Of a stretch of 64,000 nucleotides of DNA, positions 48,826 to 56,567 are shown piece by piece. Source of the stretch: Kitasatospora viridis (GTDB lineage: Bacteria; Actinomycetota; Actinomycetes; Streptomycetales; Streptomycetaceae); the NCBI RefSeq assembly GCF_007829815.1, contig NZ_VIWT01000005.1, forward strand, positions 186,001-250,000, given 5' to 3'. The notes beneath the pieces are model-generated. The model was not told the DNA's origin. It made no database searches and saw nothing but the letters and a program-made list of their open reading frames with translations. The position numbers and the translations under genes were made by a program. The stretch's first letter is position 1. Each line of letters starts with the position of its first letter.

Positions 48826-49389
48826 ATGGAGACCCGTCGGCTAGTGGTGGGGATCAGCGGTGCGACCGGCTTGGTGTACGGGACGCGGGTGTTGGAGCTG
48901 GCCCGCAAGGCGGGGGTGGAGACCCACCTGGTCGTCACCCCCGCCGGGCAGCAGACCAGGGCCTACGAGACCGACCTGACGGCGCGTGACCTGGCGGCGA
49001 TGGCGGACGTGGTGCACCGCCCGGCGGACATCGGCGCCGCGATCGCCTCCGGCTCGTTCCGCACCATGGGCATGATCGTGGCGCCGTGCTCGATCCGCAC
49101 CCTGTCGGCGATCGCCCACGCCAACGGCGACAACCTGCTGACCCGGGCGGCGGACGTGACCCTCAAGGAGCGCCGGCGGCTGGTGCTGCTGGTGCGGGAG
49201 ACCCCGCTGACCCTCGGTCACCTGCGGGCGATGACGGCCGTCACCGAGTCCGGCGGCATCGTGATGCCGCCGGTGCCGGCCTTCTACCTGCGTCCGCGCA
49301 CCGTCGAGGAGTTGGTCGAGCACACCGCGGGCCGGGCCCTGGACCTGCTCGGCATCGACGTCCCGGACCTGCCCCGCTGGGGCGAGTGA
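48826..49389 (+). CDS. UbiX/Pad1-type flavin prenyltransferase
   Basis: 187 aa from an ATG with GGGGGAG upstream. The flavin-binding fold is clear: RLVVGISGATGLVYGTRVLELAR, HLVVTPAGQQT, FRTMGMIVAPCSIRTLSAIAHANGDNLLTRAADVTLKERRRLVLLVRETPLTLGHLRAM and VMPPVPAFYLRP. These are the UbiX signatures (S-G-A-S/T-G, P-C-S, R-E-T-P-L). The enzyme joins FMN with dimethylallyl phosphate to make prenyl-FMN for UbiD. UbiD follows 37 bp downstream, the usual partnership (e.g. vdcB/vdcC or bsdB/bsdC). Confidence 0.93.
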   Translation: METRRLVVGISGATGLVYGTRVLELARKAGVETHLVVTPAGQQTRAYETDLTARDLAAMADVVHRPADIGAAIASGSFRTMGMIVAPCSIRTLSAIAHANGDNLLTRAADVTLKERRRLVLLVRETPLTLGHLRAMTAVTESGGIVMPPVPAFYLRPRTVEELVEHTAGRALDLLGIDVPDLPRWGE

Positions 49390-49426
49390 CCCCTTGCCCG
49401 ACCGTACGACACCGGAGGCCAGAGCC

Positions 49427-50914
49427 ATGAAGCACCTGAAGAGCCTGCGCGAGTTCATCGACGAACTGGCGAGAGCGGGCGAGGTCCAGGAGATCGACAA
49501 GGAGGTGGACTGGAGCCTGGAGATCGGCGCGGTGGCCCGCCGCTCCTACGAACTGCGGGCCCCGGCACCGCTGTTCAACACCATCAAGGGCATCGAGAAG
49601 GGCTTCCGGGTGCTCAGCGCCCCGGCCGGCCTGTCCGCCCGGCCGGGCCAGGTCTACAGCCGGATCGCGCTGGCCCTGGGCCTGCCGGCCGATGCCAAGG
49701 GCGCGGACATCGTGACCGCGCTGGCCGACGCCCGGCAGCGCGAGCCGATCCCGCCGCGGGTGCTGGAGACCGGCCCGTGCAAGGAGAACATCATGAAGGG
49801 CGACGAGGTCGACCTGCTGAAGTTCCCCACCCCGCTGATCCACGACGGCGACGGCGGCCGCTACATCCAGTCCTTCGGGATGAACATCGCCAAGACCCCG
49901 GACGGGTCCTGGACCAACTGGTCGATCAACCGGATGATGCTGGTCGACCGCAACCGGCTGGCCTGCCTGATCCCGCCGCCGCAGCACCTGGGCATGATCC
50001 GGGCGCTCTGGGAGCGGCAGGGCGAGCCGATGCCGATCGCGGTGGCGCTCGGGGTGGAGCCGGGCCTGCCGTTCGTCGGCGGCATGCCGATCCCCGAGGG
50101 CGAGGACGAATCGGCCTTCCTCGGCGCCTACTTCGGCGAGCCGCTGGAGCTGGTGCGGGCCGAGACGGTGGACCTGCTGGTGCCGGCCACCGCCGAGATC
50201 GTGATCGAGGGCTACGTCTCGCTGACCGACACCTTCGAGGAGGGGCCGATGGGGGAGTACCCCGGCTACCTCGACGCGGGCAGCCACTCGCCCAAGCCGG
50301 TGCTGCACGTGACCGCCGTGACCCACCGCAACGACCCGATCCTGCCGGTCGCGGTGGCGGGCGCGCCGGTCGAGGAGGACCACACCGGCTGGGGCATGCC
50401 GCACGCCGCCGAGATGGTGCACGTGCTGCGCCAGGCCGAACTGCCGGTCTCCGCCTGCTGGGGCGTGCTGGAGTCGGCCTGCCACTGGTGGGTGGTGGCG
50501 CTCACCCCGGACTGGCACGAGCGCTCCGGCCTGACCTCGCAGGAGATGGCCCAGCGGGTCGGCGAGGTGGTCTTCGGGTCCGGCAAGCTGGCCTTCGGGG
50601 TGCCCAAACTGCTGCTGGTGGAGCACGACTTCGACATCGCCGACCCGAACCAGCTGATCTGGGCCTTCGCCACCCGCTCGCACCCCGAGCACGGCGAGGC
50701 GCTCTTCCCCCACCAGTCGCAGAACATCATCCCGGTCTACCTGGACGAGCACGAGCGGCTCAGCTACCACGCCACCAAGGTGGTCTACAACTGCCTGCTC
50801 GCGGACCGCTTCCCGGTGGGCGGGCGGCCGGTGGCCTCGGACTTCGCGCACAACTGGCCGGCCGAGCTGCAGCAGTACGTGATCGACAACTGGCAGGCGT
50901 ACGGCTACCGCTGA
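49427..50914 (+). CDS. UbiD-family non-oxidative decarboxylase (VdcC/BsdC-like)
   Basis: 495 aa from the ATG at 49427 with GGAGG 8 nt upstream; an in-frame GTG at 49394 lacks one. Full-length UbiD: residues matching the catalytic E-R-E triad are R169 (SINRMM) and E272/E277 in EEGPMGEYPGY (five apart, as in Fdc1). Other conserved pieces are TPLIHDGDGGRYIQSFGMNIAKTPDGSW, LACLIPPPQHLGMI and LPVAVAGAPVEEDHT. It uses prenyl-FMN made by the adjacent UbiX to decarboxylate an aromatic acid, such as a hydroxybenzoate or vanillate, or an acrylate. The substrate is inferred only. The stop lies in a one-mismatch TGACGNNNCGTCA copy. Confidence 0.93.
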   Translation: MKHLKSLREFIDELARAGEVQEIDKEVDWSLEIGAVARRSYELRAPAPLFNTIKGIEKGFRVLSAPAGLSARPGQVYSRIALALGLPADAKGADIVTALADARQREPIPPRVLETGPCKENIMKGDEVDLLKFPTPLIHDGDGGRYIQSFGMNIAKTPDGSWTNWSINRMMLVDRNRLACLIPPPQHLGMIRALWERQGEPMPIAVALGVEPGLPFVGGMPIPEGEDESAFLGAYFGEPLELVRAETVDLLVPATAEIVIEGYVSLTDTFEEGPMGEYPGYLDAGSHSPKPVLHVTAVTHRNDPILPVAVAGAPVEEDHTGWGMPHAAEMVHVLRQAELPVSACWGVLESACHWWVVALTPDWHERSGLTSQEMAQRVGEVVFGSGKLAFGVPKLLLVEHDFDIADPNQLIWAFATRSHPEHGEALFPHQSQNIIPVYLDEHERLSYHATKVVYNCLLADRFPVGGRPVASDFAHNWPAELQQYVIDNWQAYGYR

Positions 50915-50968
50915 CCGACCGTCAGAACGCCTGGAATTCAGAGCTCCTGGAAAGAGGGAAAGCAAACG

Positions 50969-52486
50969 ATGACCACCACCACCCTGCCCGGCTCGCCGCC
51001 GCTCGGCCCGGACTCGCGCACCGTCGCGCCCGGGCGGCTGCTGATCGGCGGCAGCTGGCGCGAGGCGCTCTCCGGCGAGCGCCAGGAGACCGTCAACCCC
51101 GCCACCGAGCAGGTGACCACCACGGTGGCCCGGGCCGGTGCGGCCGACGCGGCGCTCGCCGCCGAGGCCGCCCGGCAGGCCTTCGACGACGGCCGGTGGA
51201 GCGAGATGCCCGGCTCTCAGCGGGCCAAGGTGCTGAACCGGGTCGCCGACCTGATCGAGCAGCGGGCCGAGGAGCTGGCCTTCCGCGAGGTCGTGGACAT
51301 GGGCAAGCTGTGGCGGGACGCGATGACCATCGACATCCCGCACATCGCCAACATGTTCCGCTACTTCGCCGGCTGGACCACCAAGTTGGAGGGCGCGGTC
51401 AAGACCGTGGAGCCGGTCGGCGCCTACGGCCGGACCATGGCCTTCACCCAGCGCCAGCCGCTCGGCGCGGTCGCCGCCGTGACCCCGTTCAACTTCCCGC
51501 TGATCCTGACGGTCAGCAAGATCGCGCCGGCCCTGGCGGCCGGCAACTCCTTCATCCACAAGCCGTCCTCGGACACCCCGCTCTCCTCGATCACGCTGGC
51601 CGAGATCATGCTGGAGGCGGGCGTGCCGGAGGGCGTCTACAACCTGCTGACCGGCGGCGGCGCGGAGGTCGGCCGGGCGCTGGTCACCGACCCGCGGATC
51701 GACAAGATCGCGCTCACCGGCTCCACCGGCACCGGCCGCTCGATCATCCGGGACTCGGCCGACACCCTCAAGCACCTCACCATGGAGCTCGGCGGCAAGA
51801 GCCCGGACATCGTCTTCGCCGACGCCGACCTGGAGCGGGCGGTCACCACCGCGTTCTACGCGATCTTCTGGAACAAGGGCGAGGTCTGCGTGGCCGGCTC
51901 CCGGCTGCTGGTCCAACGGCCGGTCTACGACGAGGTGGTGGAGCGGCTGACCGCGATGTGCGCGGCCGCCCGCACGGGTGACCCGTTCGACCCGGCCAGC
52001 GACTTCGGGCCGATCGCGACCAAGCGCGAGTTCGACAAGGTGCTGGACTACATCCGGATCGGCCGGGAGGAGGACGGGGCCAGGCTGGTGGCCGGCGGGG
52101 AGCCGCTGACCGTCGACGGCCGGGGCTGGTACGTGCGGCCGACCGTCTTCGCGGACGCCCGCAACGACATGCGGATCGCCCAGGAGGAGATCTTCGGCCC
52201 GGTCCTGCCGGTGATCCCGTTCGACACCGAGGACGAGGCCGTCGCGCTCGGCAACGACACCCCCTACGGTCTGGCGGCGGGCGTGCAGACCCGGGACGTG
52301 GCCAAGGCGCTTCGGGTGGCCCGGCGGCTGGACGCGGGCACGGTGTGGATCAACACCTGGCACCTCTACGACCCGTCGGCCCCGTTCGGCGGCTTCAAGG
52401 CCAGCGGCTACGGCCGGGAGAACGGTCCGGAGGCCTTCGAGAACTACACCCAGCTCAAGACCACCTGGCTGAGCCTGGAGTCCTGA
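50969..52486 (+). CDS. NAD(P)-dependent aldehyde dehydrogenase
   Basis: 505 aa ALDH superfamily enzyme with all core residues: N175 in TPFNFP, K198 in HKPSSDTP, cofactor loop GSTGTGRS (251-258), general base E273 in MELGGKSP, nucleophile C307 in KGEVCVAGSRL, and EEIFGPVLPVIPF. It oxidises an aldehyde to its acid. Placed 54 bp after UbiD with its own AGAGGG site, it may supply the acid that UbiD decarboxylates, e.g. an aromatic aldehyde such as vanillin or benzaldehyde derivative; this is inference from context. In the known vdc/bsd operons the third gene is a tiny protein (VdcD/BsdD), which is absent here. Confidence 0.92.
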   Translation: MTTTTLPGSPPLGPDSRTVAPGRLLIGGSWREALSGERQETVNPATEQVTTTVARAGAADAALAAEAARQAFDDGRWSEMPGSQRAKVLNRVADLIEQRAEELAFREVVDMGKLWRDAMTIDIPHIANMFRYFAGWTTKLEGAVKTVEPVGAYGRTMAFTQRQPLGAVAAVTPFNFPLILTVSKIAPALAAGNSFIHKPSSDTPLSSITLAEIMLEAGVPEGVYNLLTGGGAEVGRALVTDPRIDKIALTGSTGTGRSIIRDSADTLKHLTMELGGKSPDIVFADADLERAVTTAFYAIFWNKGEVCVAGSRLLVQRPVYDEVVERLTAMCAAARTGDPFDPASDFGPIATKREFDKVLDYIRIGREEDGARLVAGGEPLTVDGRGWYVRPTVFADARNDMRIAQEEIFGPVLPVIPFDTEDEAVALGNDTPYGLAAGVQTRDVAKALRVARRLDAGTVWINTWHLYDPSAPFGGFKASGYGRENGPEAFENYTQLKTTWLSLES

Positions 52487-52582
52487 CCTGCCGCGCGGCC
52501 CCGGCGGCCCGGTCTCGCCCCTGGGCGGACCGGGTCGTTCCGCATATGATCATGCCTCGTACCGAGCGGGGGAGAACCATCC

Positions 52583-53188
52583 ATGATCACGTTGTCCGCA
52601 GAGCCCATGACCTGGGTGTTCGCCGGTGACAGCATCACCCAGGGCGTGCTGCACACCCGCGGCGCGCGCAGCTGGCCCGAGCACGTGGGCGAGCGGATCC
52701 ACTGGCAGCTCGACCGGCTCACCGACGCGGTGATCAACACCGGCGTCTCCGGCTGGCGGGCCCGCGACGTGCTGGCCCACTACGACCACCTGATCGGCCG
52801 TTACCACCCCGACGTGCTCTCGATCTCGCTCGGCACCAACGACGCGCGGGCCGGGCAGGCCGGCCTGGACGAGTTCCGCGACTCGCTGCGGGAGATCGTC
52901 CGCCGCAGCGCCGGCGCCCGGATCGTGCTGCACACCCCCGCGGTGGTCGCGCTGGCCGGCCGGGCCGCCCGCTCCGAGCTGCCCGCCTACTGCCAGGCGG
53001 TGCGGGAGATGGCCGCCGAGACCGGCGCGCTGCTGGTCGACCACGAGGCGTACTGGCTGGCCGCGTTCCCCGACGGCGAGGCCTTCGCCTGGCTGGACGA
53101 CCCGGCGCACCCGAACGCCGTCGGCCACCGGAAGATGGCCGACCACACGCTGCGGGTGCTCGGGCTGGGGGAGCTGGACGAGCTCTGA
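52583..53188 (+). CDS. SGNH/GDSL-family hydrolase
   Basis: 201 aa. All four SGNH blocks are present: VFAGDSIT (Ser nucleophile, about 12-19), INTGVSGWRA (block II Gly), SLGTNDARAG (block III Asn) and LDDPAHPNAVGH (block V D-x-x-H, catalytic Asp and His). No signal peptide, so it is a cytoplasmic esterase or lipase acting on a small ester, sugar ester or lipid. The ATG is preceded by GGGGGAGAA. It stands alone between the aldehyde dehydrogenase and the YjbR-type gene. Soluble. Confidence 0.92.
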   Translation: MITLSAEPMTWVFAGDSITQGVLHTRGARSWPEHVGERIHWQLDRLTDAVINTGVSGWRARDVLAHYDHLIGRYHPDVLSISLGTNDARAGQAGLDEFRDSLREIVRRSAGARIVLHTPAVVALAGRAARSELPAYCQAVREMAAETGALLVDHEAYWLAAFPDGEAFAWLDDPAHPNAVGHRKMADHTLRVLGLGELDEL

Positions 53189-53246
53189 GCCGCCGGCTGT
53201 CGGCTGTCGGTGTCGGGGTGCAGACTGTGATCATGGTGATACTGCG

Positions 53247-53669
53247 ATGAGCGCCGACCTGACGGCCGACCAGCTGACGGCCGATCAGCTGAAGGCCGCC
53301 TGCCTGGCGCTGAACGGCGCCGAGGAGACCTTCCCGTTCGGCCCGGAGACCTCCGTCTTCAAGGTCGGCGGCAAGGTCTTCGCGATCAGCGCGCTGGACG
53401 GGCTGCCGCTCAAGGTCAGCCTGAAGTGCGACCCCGACCTGGCCGTCCGGCTGCGCGCCGACTACCCGGGGATCACCCCGGGCTGGCACCTGAACAAGCG
53501 GCACTGGAACACGGTGCTGCTGGACGGCTCGGTGCCGCACCGGCTGGTGGCGGAGCTGATCGAGGACTCCTACGACCTGATCGTCGCCAAGCTGCCGCGC
53601 CGTCAGCAGCTGGCCCTCGACTGGCCGGGCCTGCACCCGGGAGAGGCCACCGAAGCGGACCGCGCCTGA
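53247..53669 (+). CDS. MmcQ/YjbR-family protein
   Basis: 140 aa, single-domain MmcQ/YjbR (CyaY-like fold): LKAACLALNGAEETFPFGPETSVFKVGGKVFAISALDGLPLKVSLKCDPDLAVRLRADYPGITPGWHLNKRHWNTVLLDGSVPHRLVAELIEDSYDLIVAKLPRR. The F-P-F-G, KVGGK and W-H-L-N-K-x-H-W-N-T-V motifs are diagnostic. Function is not established; the family was called DNA-binding from structure. The first residues are a short repeat (LTADQLTADQLKA). Converges with a zinc-ribbon gene 10 bp away. Confidence 0.93.
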   Translation: MSADLTADQLTADQLKAACLALNGAEETFPFGPETSVFKVGGKVFAISALDGLPLKVSLKCDPDLAVRLRADYPGITPGWHLNKRHWNTVLLDGSVPHRLVAELIEDSYDLIVAKLPRRQQLALDWPGLHPGEATEADRA

Positions 53670-53678
53670 CGCCGGGGC

Positions 53679-53909
53679 TCAGGCTCGGCGGCGCACCTTC
53701 CACTCGCCGGAGCCGAGGATCAGCCAGCCGACGCCGTCGCAGTCGGGGCAGCGTTCCGGCAGGTCGTAGCTGCCGGTGGTGATCGTGCCGTCGCCGTGGC
53801 GGCGCAGGCCGGCCCGGGCGCGGTGCTGGACGCCGCCGGCGCAGCACGGGCAGAGCAGGCGGAACTGGACGAAGCCCGGCGGGCGGCGCCCCGATCGGTC
53901 CTGGTTCAT
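53679..53909 (-). CDS. Small zinc-ribbon-like protein
   Basis: 76 aa with GGGGAGGAG before the ATG. Two cysteine pairs, CPCCAGG (about 20-26) and CPDCDGVGW (about 54-62), resemble one DnaJ-type C-x2-C-x-G-x-G zinc module. Between them is a basic segment (HRARAGLRRHGDG). Such small proteins are common in Streptomyces, probably structural or RNA/DNA-contacting. The 12-bp tandem repeats lie just upstream of its start. Confidence 0.65.
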   Translation of the reverse strand: MNQDRSGRRPPGFVQFRLLCPCCAGGVQHRARAGLRRHGDGTITTGSYDLPERCPDCDGVGWLILGSGEWKVRRRA

Positions 53910-53924
53910 CTGCTCCTCCCCGGC

Positions 53925-54003
53925 CGGACCGGTGGTCGGTCCGGTGATCGGCCCGGTGATCGGTCCGATGGTCGATTCGGCGGTCGATCCGATGGTCGGT
54001 TCG
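53925..54003. repeat. 12-bp tandem repeat, about 6.5 copies
   Basis: Diverged copies of CGGTCCGGTGAT/CGATCCGATGGT starting at 53925, 53937, 53949, 53961, 53973, 53985 and 53997. It lies upstream of the zinc-ribbon gene (minus strand) and after the TetR stop, in the 219-bp gap 53910-54128, which has no other feature. Confidence 0.8.
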
Positions 54004-54128
54004 TTTGCGTCAGCCGATCAGTATCACGGCCGCCCGTCCGGCAGAAGACGGGTGTCAATCCCTGGGCCGAACCTGTTCGGGACCGGCACGAACCGTGCCC
54101 GATTCCGCCCGGTTCCGGCGGGTACGGG

Positions 54129-54785
54129 TCAGCCGCCCGCGGTCCGCCGGGCCTCCAGGCCGTCCAGCACCCGCTCCAGGCCGTACCGGAACCGGGCCTC
54201 CATGGCCGGACCGCTGATCACGTCGGCCAGTTCGGTCAGGTTGGGGTACCGGTCCGGCGGCAGCGCGCGCAGCTCGGCGCCGGCCGCGGCGGCGATCTCG
54301 CCGCGGCTGGTGCCGGTGGTCTCCGCGGCGGCCAGCGGCGCCGTCTCCTGGAGCACCACGCCCTGCACGTAGGCGCTCAGCGTGTAGGTGGCGAGCGCGG
54401 CGTCCTCGGGCGAGAAGCCGGCCTCGCGCAGCCGGTCCAGCTGCTCCTCCAGCAGCCGCAGGATGTTCGGTCCGAGCACGAACCGCCCGCAGACCACCTT
54501 GGCCGAGTCCCGGATGCCGTGCAGGTGCTGACGGTAGATCACGCAGTACTCGCGGAACTGGTCCCGCCAGGGGCCCTCGCGCGGCGGTGCCTCGGCGTCG
54601 GCCAGCAGCTCGTCGGCGAGCAGGTCGAGCAGCTCCTCCTTGTTGCGCACGTGCCAGTAGAGCGAGGCCGCCTTGACGTCGAGCTCGGCGGCCACCTTCC
54701 GCATGGACAGGCCCGCGATGCCCTCCTGCTCCAGCACCCGCCGCGCCGCCCGGGCGATCGCCTCCCTGGTCAGGGCTCCGTCCAC
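54129..54785 (-). CDS. TetR-family repressor of the adjacent DHA2 pump
   Basis: 218 aa from a GTG. The HTH is LTREAIARAARRVLEQEGIAGLSMRKVAAELDVKAASLYWHVRNKEELLDLLADEL, the form found in classical TetR itself (ASLYWHVRNKEEL). The C-terminal ligand domain has YRQHLHGIRDSAKVVCGRFVLGPNILRLLEEQLDRLREAGFSPEDAALATYTLSAYVQG, also TetR_C-like. It diverges from an MFS pump across 125 bp containing two CTAACA-N-TGTTAG operators, the same plan as tetR/tetA. It should release the pump gene when a drug binds. Confidence 0.93.
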   Translation of the reverse strand: MDGALTREAIARAARRVLEQEGIAGLSMRKVAAELDVKAASLYWHVRNKEELLDLLADELLADAEAPPREGPWRDQFREYCVIYRQHLHGIRDSAKVVCGRFVLGPNILRLLEEQLDRLREAGFSPEDAALATYTLSAYVQGVVLQETAPLAAAETTGTSRGEIAAAAGAELRALPPDRYPNLTELADVISGPAMEARFRYGLERVLDGLEARRTAGG

Positions 54786-54849
54786 CAGTACCTCCCGCGT
54801 TCCTCGCGCCTGCGTCGGCCGTCCCCGCGAAATCTATCGGCTTGCGAAT

Positions 54850-54901
54850 CTAACAGTGTTAGGTGCACGCTGGCGGCATCGAGTGGAACTAACACTGTTA
54901 G
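54850..54901. promoter_or_regulatory. Two TetR operators CTAACA-N-TGTTAG
   Basis: Perfect 13-bp palindromes at 54850-54862 (centre G) and 54889-54901 (centre C), 39 bp centre to centre, between the divergent TetR gene and pump. The spacing is close to four helical turns. The second site ends 9 bp before the pump ATG and overlaps its leader. Confidence 0.88.
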
Positions 54902-54910
54902 GGGGACGGG

Positions 54911-56452
54911 ATGGACATGCCCGCCGCGCGCCGCAAGACGGTGCTCGCCTGCCTCTGCGCCACGCTGTTCATGGCGATGCTGGACAACGTCGTGGTCAAC
55001 ACCGCGCTGCCCCGGATCGGCGAGCGGCTGCACGCCGGCGTCAGCAGCCTGCAGTGGGTGGTGGAGGGCTACAGCCTGGTCTACGCCGCCCTGCTGCTCA
55101 CCGGCGGCAGCCTCGGCGACCGGTTCGGCCGCACCCGGGTCTACCTGATCGGCCTCGGGCTCTTCACCGCCGGCTCGGCCGCCGCCGCGCTCTCCCCGGG
55201 GATCGGCGCGCTGGTCGCCGCCCGCGGCCTGCAAGGAGTCGGCGCGGCGCTGCTCACCCCGGGCAGCCTGGCGATCATCCGGCAGGTCTTCACCGACGAG
55301 CGGGAGCGGGCCAAGGCGATCGGCACCTGGTCCAGCGTCTCCGCGCTCGGACTGACCGTCGGCCCGGTGATCGGCGGGCCGATCGTCCAGCACGTGGGCT
55401 GGGCCGGGGTGTTCTGGATCAACGTGCCGATCGGCCTGGCCGCGCTGCCCGTCGCCGCCCGGACGCTGCCCCGGCTGCCCGGCCGGGCCCGCGGGCTCGA
55501 CCTGCCCGGCCAGCTGCTCTCCGCGCTCGGCGTCGGCGGCCTGGTCTATGCCCTGGTCGAAGGGCCCGGGAAGGGCTGGACCGACCGCTGGGTGCTCGCC
55601 GCCGGCGCGCTCGCGGCGGTCGGCCTGCTCGCCTTCCTGCTGGTCGAGCGGCGCACCGCGGAGCCGATGTTCGACCTGCGGATGGTCCGCGACCGGGTGC
55701 TGGTCGGGGCCGAGCTCAGCGGGTTCGTGATCAGCTTCGGGGTGTTCGGCGCGCTCTTCTTCCTCCCGCTGCTGATGCAGGGCCTGATGGGCTGGAGCCC
55801 GACCGCCGCCGGCATCGCCGCGCTGCCCAACACGGCGATGATCGTGGTCGCGGCGCCGGTGGCCTCCGCACTCAGCACCCGGTTCGGACCGAGGTACGTG
55901 GTGGTCACCGGGCTCGGGCTGGGCGCCCTCGCGCTGGCCGGCCTGTCCTGTTACGGCAGCCACGCGCACTACCTGGAGTACATCTGGGTGCTGATGGTGC
56001 TCGGCCTCGGCATGGGGCTCACCTTCACCCCGGTCTCGATCGCCGTGCTGCGCCGGGTGCCGCCGCAGCAGGCCGGGATGGCCTCCGCCACCGTGAACAC
56101 CATGCGCGAGCTCGGCGGGGTGGTCGGCGTGGCCGCGCTCGGGGCGGTGCTCAGCAGCCGGATGACGGCCTCGCTCACCGGGCCGCTGGAGCGGCTCGGC
56201 GGCACCGGCGCGCAGGCCCACCAGATCGCCCGGGCGTTCAGCGGCGGCACCGGGGCCGGGCTGCCGGGTGCCGTCCGGGTCGCCGCCGCCGAGTCGTTCG
56301 TGGACGGCCTGCACCTGGCGATGCGCTGCGGCGCGGGCGCCCTGGCGGTCGCCGCGGTGGTCGTCGCCGTGCTGCTGAAGCCGGTCGGTTCGCCCCTGCC
56401 GGCCGCGCCCGCGCCGGCTGCGGAATCCGTTCCGGTCGGGGCCCGGGACTGA
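54911..56452 (+). CDS. MFS multidrug exporter, DHA2 (14-helix, EmrB/QacA-like)
   Basis: 513 aa, the length of 14-TM DHA2 pumps. Helix 1 contains LFMAMLDNVVVNTALPRIGERL, the DHA2 signature (M-x-x-L-D-x-x-V-N-V-A-L-P); motif A is GGSLGDRFGRTRVYLIG; motif B is RGLQGVGAALLTPGSLAII; motif C is GLTVGPVIGGPIVQHVGWAGVFWINVPIG. A proton-driven drug exporter. It is controlled by the divergent TetR through two operators. GGGGGACGGG precedes the ATG. A short tail follows the last helix. Confidence 0.94.
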   Translation: MDMPAARRKTVLACLCATLFMAMLDNVVVNTALPRIGERLHAGVSSLQWVVEGYSLVYAALLLTGGSLGDRFGRTRVYLIGLGLFTAGSAAAALSPGIGALVAARGLQGVGAALLTPGSLAIIRQVFTDERERAKAIGTWSSVSALGLTVGPVIGGPIVQHVGWAGVFWINVPIGLAALPVAARTLPRLPGRARGLDLPGQLLSALGVGGLVYALVEGPGKGWTDRWVLAAGALAAVGLLAFLLVERRTAEPMFDLRMVRDRVLVGAELSGFVISFGVFGALFFLPLLMQGLMGWSPTAAGIAALPNTAMIVVAAPVASALSTRFGPRYVVVTGLGLGALALAGLSCYGSHAHYLEYIWVLMVLGLGMGLTFTPVSIAVLRRVPPQQAGMASATVNTMRELGGVVGVAALGAVLSSRMTASLTGPLERLGGTGAQAHQIARAFSGGTGAGLPGAVRVAAAESFVDGLHLAMRCGAGALAVAAVVVAVLLKPVGSPLPAAPAPAAESVPVGARD

Positions 56453-56567
56453 CCCGCGGCGGCCGATCGGGGGCCGCGATGCTGGTCAGCGGGGGTCCGT
56501 GCCGAGTACGGATCCGCCGCTGGCTAGCATGGAGGTACTGCCTGGCTACCCTCGAAAGATTGAACCT

